Assembly (NCBI RefSeq): GCF_019448085.1
Contig: NZ_JAGFNZ010000003.1
Coordinates: 124,001-188,000 of the forward strand
Length of the DNA: 64,000 nt
Reading direction: 5' to 3'
Source: Caproiciproducens faecalis
GTDB lineage: Bacteria > Bacillota > Clostridia > Oscillospirales > Acutalibacteraceae
In this document: positions 61,761 to 64,000 of the stretch, piece by piece
How the letters are laid out: each line of letters opens with the position of its first letter
Numbering within the stretch: position 1 is the stretch's first letter
Program-made: the position numbers and the translations under genes
Notes under the pieces: model-generated
The model's database searches: none
What the model saw: the letters and a program-made list of their open reading frames with translations, nothing else
Told to the model about the DNA's origin: nothing

Positions 61761-62450
61761 TTATTTCTCAAACTGCGCAAGCCGTTCCAGCTTCTTGGAG
61801 TCGCTGATGGTAACTCCCCCGCGCGAAAGAGTCACCATTCCCTCACTTTGAAAATATTTCAGCATACGGGTAACCACCTCGCGGGCGGTACCCAGATTTT
61901 TTGCAATCGTTTCGTGTGTGATGCTCAGCACATTGCCGCCGGCTATGGTGGCCTGTTCCAGAAGAAAGCTGGCCAAACGGCGGTCAAAGCTCATGAACAG
62001 CACCTGTTCCATTACCCACATCACGTCTGAAAAGCGGGAGGAAATCAGCTGGCCGGTAAAGTTGGAAACAGCCAGACAGGTCTGGTTCAGCTCATTGTAT
62101 ACCGGTGTGGGAATCAGCAGAATCCGGGTGTCCTCTTCCGCCTCTATGTAAATATCGAAACTGATGTTTTTCAGCATGCAGGATGCCGAAAAGATACAGA
62201 TATCCCGATCAAACAGGCGGTAAATGGTGATTTCCTTTCCCGCGTCGGAAAGGATAAAAGCGCGCAGATGTCCGCTGAGCACCAGAATCAGCCCCATGCA
62301 GTCCTGTGCGCCGTCGTGGAGGCGCTCTCCTTTTTGATAGGAAGAACAGCCCACCGACTGTTCCAGCAGATTTTTCTGCTTTGGCGTCAGCTGTCCCCAG
62401 AAGGGAAAAGCATCTCTCATAAAAGCAAGTTCTTGCGGTGTAACGGCCAT
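61761..62450 (-). CDS. Crp/Fnr-family transcriptional regulator
   Basis: A 229-residue regulator. The cyclic-nucleotide-binding-like beta-barrel (YQKGERLHDGAQDCMGLILVLSGHLRAFILSDAGKEITIYRLFDRD) is followed by the dimer helix and a winged helix (LSITHETIAKNLGTAREVVTRMLKYFQSEGMVTLSRGGVTI). The classical N-terminal four-cysteine cluster of Fnr is absent. Start ATG 62450 behind GAGGAGG; a longer in-frame start crosses the promoter. It follows the trxB-trxA unit but has its own -10 box, so it may be a redox or stress regulator (inference). Confidence 0.88.
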   Translation of the reverse strand: MAVTPQELAFMRDAFPFWGQLTPKQKNLLEQSVGCSSYQKGERLHDGAQDCMGLILVLSGHLRAFILSDAGKEITIYRLFDRDICIFSASCMLKNISFDIYIEAEEDTRILLIPTPVYNELNQTCLAVSNFTGQLISSRFSDVMWVMEQVLFMSFDRRLASFLLEQATIAGGNVLSITHETIAKNLGTAREVVTRMLKYFQSEGMVTLSRGGVTISDSKKLERLAQFEK

Positions 62451-62472
62451 TCTGGCTGCCTCCTCGTCGACC

Positions 62473-62491
62473 GTCAGCCGCGCGGGGCGGC
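62473..62491 (-). other. GC-rich hairpin in the Crp/Fnr leader
   Basis: CAGCCGC-CCCGC-GCGGCTG lies in the 5' untranslated region, about 22 bases before the ATG, after a TATAAT at 62517-62512. It may protect or regulate the leader. Confidence 0.4.
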
Positions 62492-62530
62492 TGATGTTCC
62501 TTTTTAGGCTTATTATACTACAGAATGACA

Positions 62531-62566
62531 AAAGAAAAAAGCCCCGCATCAGTCGATGCGGGGCTT
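62531..62566 (-). terminator. Terminator of trxB-trxA
   Basis: On the minus strand AAGCCCCGCATC-GACT-GATGCGGGGCTT followed by TTTTC. Confidence 0.9.
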
Positions 62567-62648
62567 GAGGCTGTCGATAAAGTCGCTTTTGTTTTTGGCT
62601 CCCCCTTTGAGAGAGGTTCTCATTGGATTTCGCGTCTTTCGGGTTTGT

Positions 62649-62966
62649 TTATTGGACCATGCTCAGGATGGATTCCTTGCTTTTGGTGCCGACGGAGGAA
62701 GTAACGACTTTTCCGTCCTTCATAACAACAAGGGTCGGGATGCTCATGACGCCGAACTGGGCGGCGAGCTCCGGCTGCTCATCCACATTGACCTTGCCCA
62801 CTTTAACGGTGGCCTCGGCTTCATCGGCAATTTCGTCCACAATGGGCGAAACCATGCGGCAAGGTCCGCACCAGGGCGCCCAGAAATCAATAAGTACCGT
62901 CTTGTCGGAATTGACCGCTTCCTGTGTAAAATTATCTTTTGTCAATGTTAAAACTGGCATCTTCAT
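62649..62966 (-). CDS. trxA: Thioredoxin
   Basis: A 105-residue thioredoxin with the redox motif WCGPC (about residues 30-34) in LIDFWAPWCGPCRMVSPIVDEIA, the cis-proline in VMSIPTLVV, and the KDGKVVTSSVG turn. It reduces disulfides and is recycled by the reductase encoded 81 bases upstream. Start ATG behind AAGGAG. Confidence 0.96.
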   Translation of the reverse strand: MKMPVLTLTKDNFTQEAVNSDKTVLIDFWAPWCGPCRMVSPIVDEIADEAEATVKVGKVNVDEQPELAAQFGVMSIPTLVVMKDGKVVTSSVGTKSKESILSMVQ

Positions 62967-63047
62967 TCTCCTTTATCCATGTTCAAATTAGATTTTCTGT
63001 TTGTGACCTTATTATATGCCAAATAATGAATTTCTTCCGTGACTAAA

Positions 63048-63932
63048 TCACGTTTTGACAGAATCGCCTGTTTTTTTGCGGCCGCGCAGATATTGAATCG
63101 CGCTGGTTGCCGCCCTTGCGCCGTCGTAAACCGCTTTGGAAATCTGGTACATGCCGCCGGTGCAGTCGCCCGCTGCGTACAATCCGGGAATGCTCGTCTG
63201 CATGCTGTCGTTGACAACGATTCGGCTGCCTTCGGTTTCAGCGCCCATGGTACGGGCAAAATCCGCGCTGGAAGCCACGCCCAGTGCAATAAACAATCCG
63301 CTCAGCGGCTGAGTGGAGCCGTCACGGAAAGCGATGGACTCCAAAACGCTGTCCCCCCGCAGCGCCTCAATTTCCTTTGTAATGACGGAAATCTGTTCGG
63401 GAAATTGAGCGGAAGGTGTACGGCCGTTGGTCAGCACCGTGACGGAACCGACCACGGGCAGAAGCTCGCTTGCCTCATGAAGGGCATAGTCCCCGTCCCC
63501 GAGCACGGCCACGGCTTTTCCGCGGTAGAAAAACGCGTCGCAGACAGCACAGTAGCTGACGCCTTTCCCCTCGAATTTGCTGAGCCCTTCAATCCGCGGC
63601 ACTTTTCTGGAAGCGCCCGTCGCAAGAATGACGCAGGGAGCCTGGTAGGTACCCTGTTTGGACTGAACGGTAAACTCTCCGTCATAGCTGACGCCTAAAA
63701 CCTCGTCGCTGATAACGGAAACCCCAAGCCTCGCGGCCTGGTCAATTCCGTTTTGCACCAGCTGCTCGCCGGAAATAGGGGCGGGAAAGCCGTAATAATT
63801 TTCGATTTCCCCCGCCTTGGACAAAGCCCCGCTGTCGCGTCCTATTACAATCGTGTCCAGCCCGGCCCGTGCCGTATAGGCAGCCGAGGAAATTCCGGCG
63901 GGACCGTTTCCCAAGATGATGATATCAGCCAT
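63048..63932 (-). CDS. trxB: Thioredoxin reductase-type flavoprotein
   Basis: A 294-residue FAD/NADPH disulfide reductase. FAD-binding GNGPAGISSAAYTARAG is at the N-terminus. The redox pair CAVC (about residue 128, usual CATC) stands in YCAVCDAFFYRG, then the NAD(P)-binding VAVLGDGDYALHE and the C-terminal FAD motif GLYAAGDCTGG. GDGDYA replaces the usual GGGxxA NADPH motif, so the cofactor preference could differ. It is shorter than typical TrxB (310-320). Start ATG behind AGAAGGTG with a TATAAT at 63965-63960. Confidence 0.9.
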   Translation of the reverse strand: MADIIILGNGPAGISSAAYTARAGLDTIVIGRDSGALSKAGEIENYYGFPAPISGEQLVQNGIDQAARLGVSVISDEVLGVSYDGEFTVQSKQGTYQAPCVILATGASRKVPRIEGLSKFEGKGVSYCAVCDAFFYRGKAVAVLGDGDYALHEASELLPVVGSVTVLTNGRTPSAQFPEQISVITKEIEALRGDSVLESIAFRDGSTQPLSGLFIALGVASSADFARTMGAETEGSRIVVNDSMQTSIPGLYAAGDCTGGMYQISKAVYDGARAATSAIQYLRGRKKTGDSVKT

Positions 63933-64000
63933 CGTTTCACCTTCTCTTTTGATTGTTTTATTATATGCAAAAAAAATCGTTTATTCTGTGACATGGTCAC

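Overview
The window looks like chromosome of an endospore-forming, flagellated, anaerobic-type Firmicute of class Clostridia, probably a moderate-GC Oscillospiraceae/Ruminococcaceae-like lineage (genus inferred, not shown). Reasons: AGGAGG-type ribosome sites with frequent GTG/TTG starts, lipoprotein substrate-binding proteins throughout, a CwlJ/GerQ-type spore pair, YesN/YesM regulators, a flagellin behind a sigma-D/sigma-28-type promoter, and near-consensus TTGACA-17-TATAAT promoters in AT-rich gaps. I see no mobile element, CRISPR array or rRNA operon. There is one tRNA, Ser(CGA).

Layout. 1-3.7 kb: partial HlyD-type efflux adaptor, then a radical SAM/DUF4130 DNA-metabolism pair whose promoter carries a perfect LexA-type box. 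3.8-12 kb: a sugar catabolic operon (DeoR regulator, DhaK/DhaL-like kinase, PfkB kinase, class II aldolase, ribose-type ABC importer). Its DhaK has both catalytic histidines replaced by asparagine. 12-13 kb: a small membrane protein and a GNAT acetyltransferase. 13-23 kb: a Dpp/Opp-type ABC importer operon ending in a transglutaminase-like protein, divergent from a ROK repressor with matching XylR-like operators. 23-32 kb: a DUF6143-like protein, a ClC transporter with an in-frame amber codon near its N-terminus, an XRE regulator with peptide deformylase, a VOC protein, tRNA-Ser, the CwlJ-GerQ pair, a lipoprotein, a DUF815 ATPase, and a binding protein fused to a peptidoglycan-binding domain.

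31.9-42.5 kb is a muropeptide-recycling cluster: Opp importer, L-Ala-D/L-Glu epimerase, S66 LD-carboxypeptidase, NlpC/P60 endopeptidase and two leaderless class A beta-lactamase-fold serine hydrolases. It extends the Bacillus ykf/dpp logic. 42.8-55.8 kb is a galactose region: mglBAC importer, a four-gene sensory operon (YesN-type regulator, YesM-type kinase, membrane-anchored binding protein, second galactose-binding lipoprotein), and convergent galK-galT-galE.

56-64 kb: an ECF sigma factor overlapping an anti-sigma-like membrane protein whose extracellular part is a full serpin; a divergent pair (56-residue protein and small HTH regulator) separated by three copies of one palindrome; a lone flagellin; an FtsA-like ATPase with a long C-terminal extension; a Crp/Fnr regulator; and trxB-trxA.

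The strongest candidates for something undescribed are the serpin anti-sigma module, the His-less DhaK pathway, and the cytosolic serine hydrolases of the muropeptide cluster.
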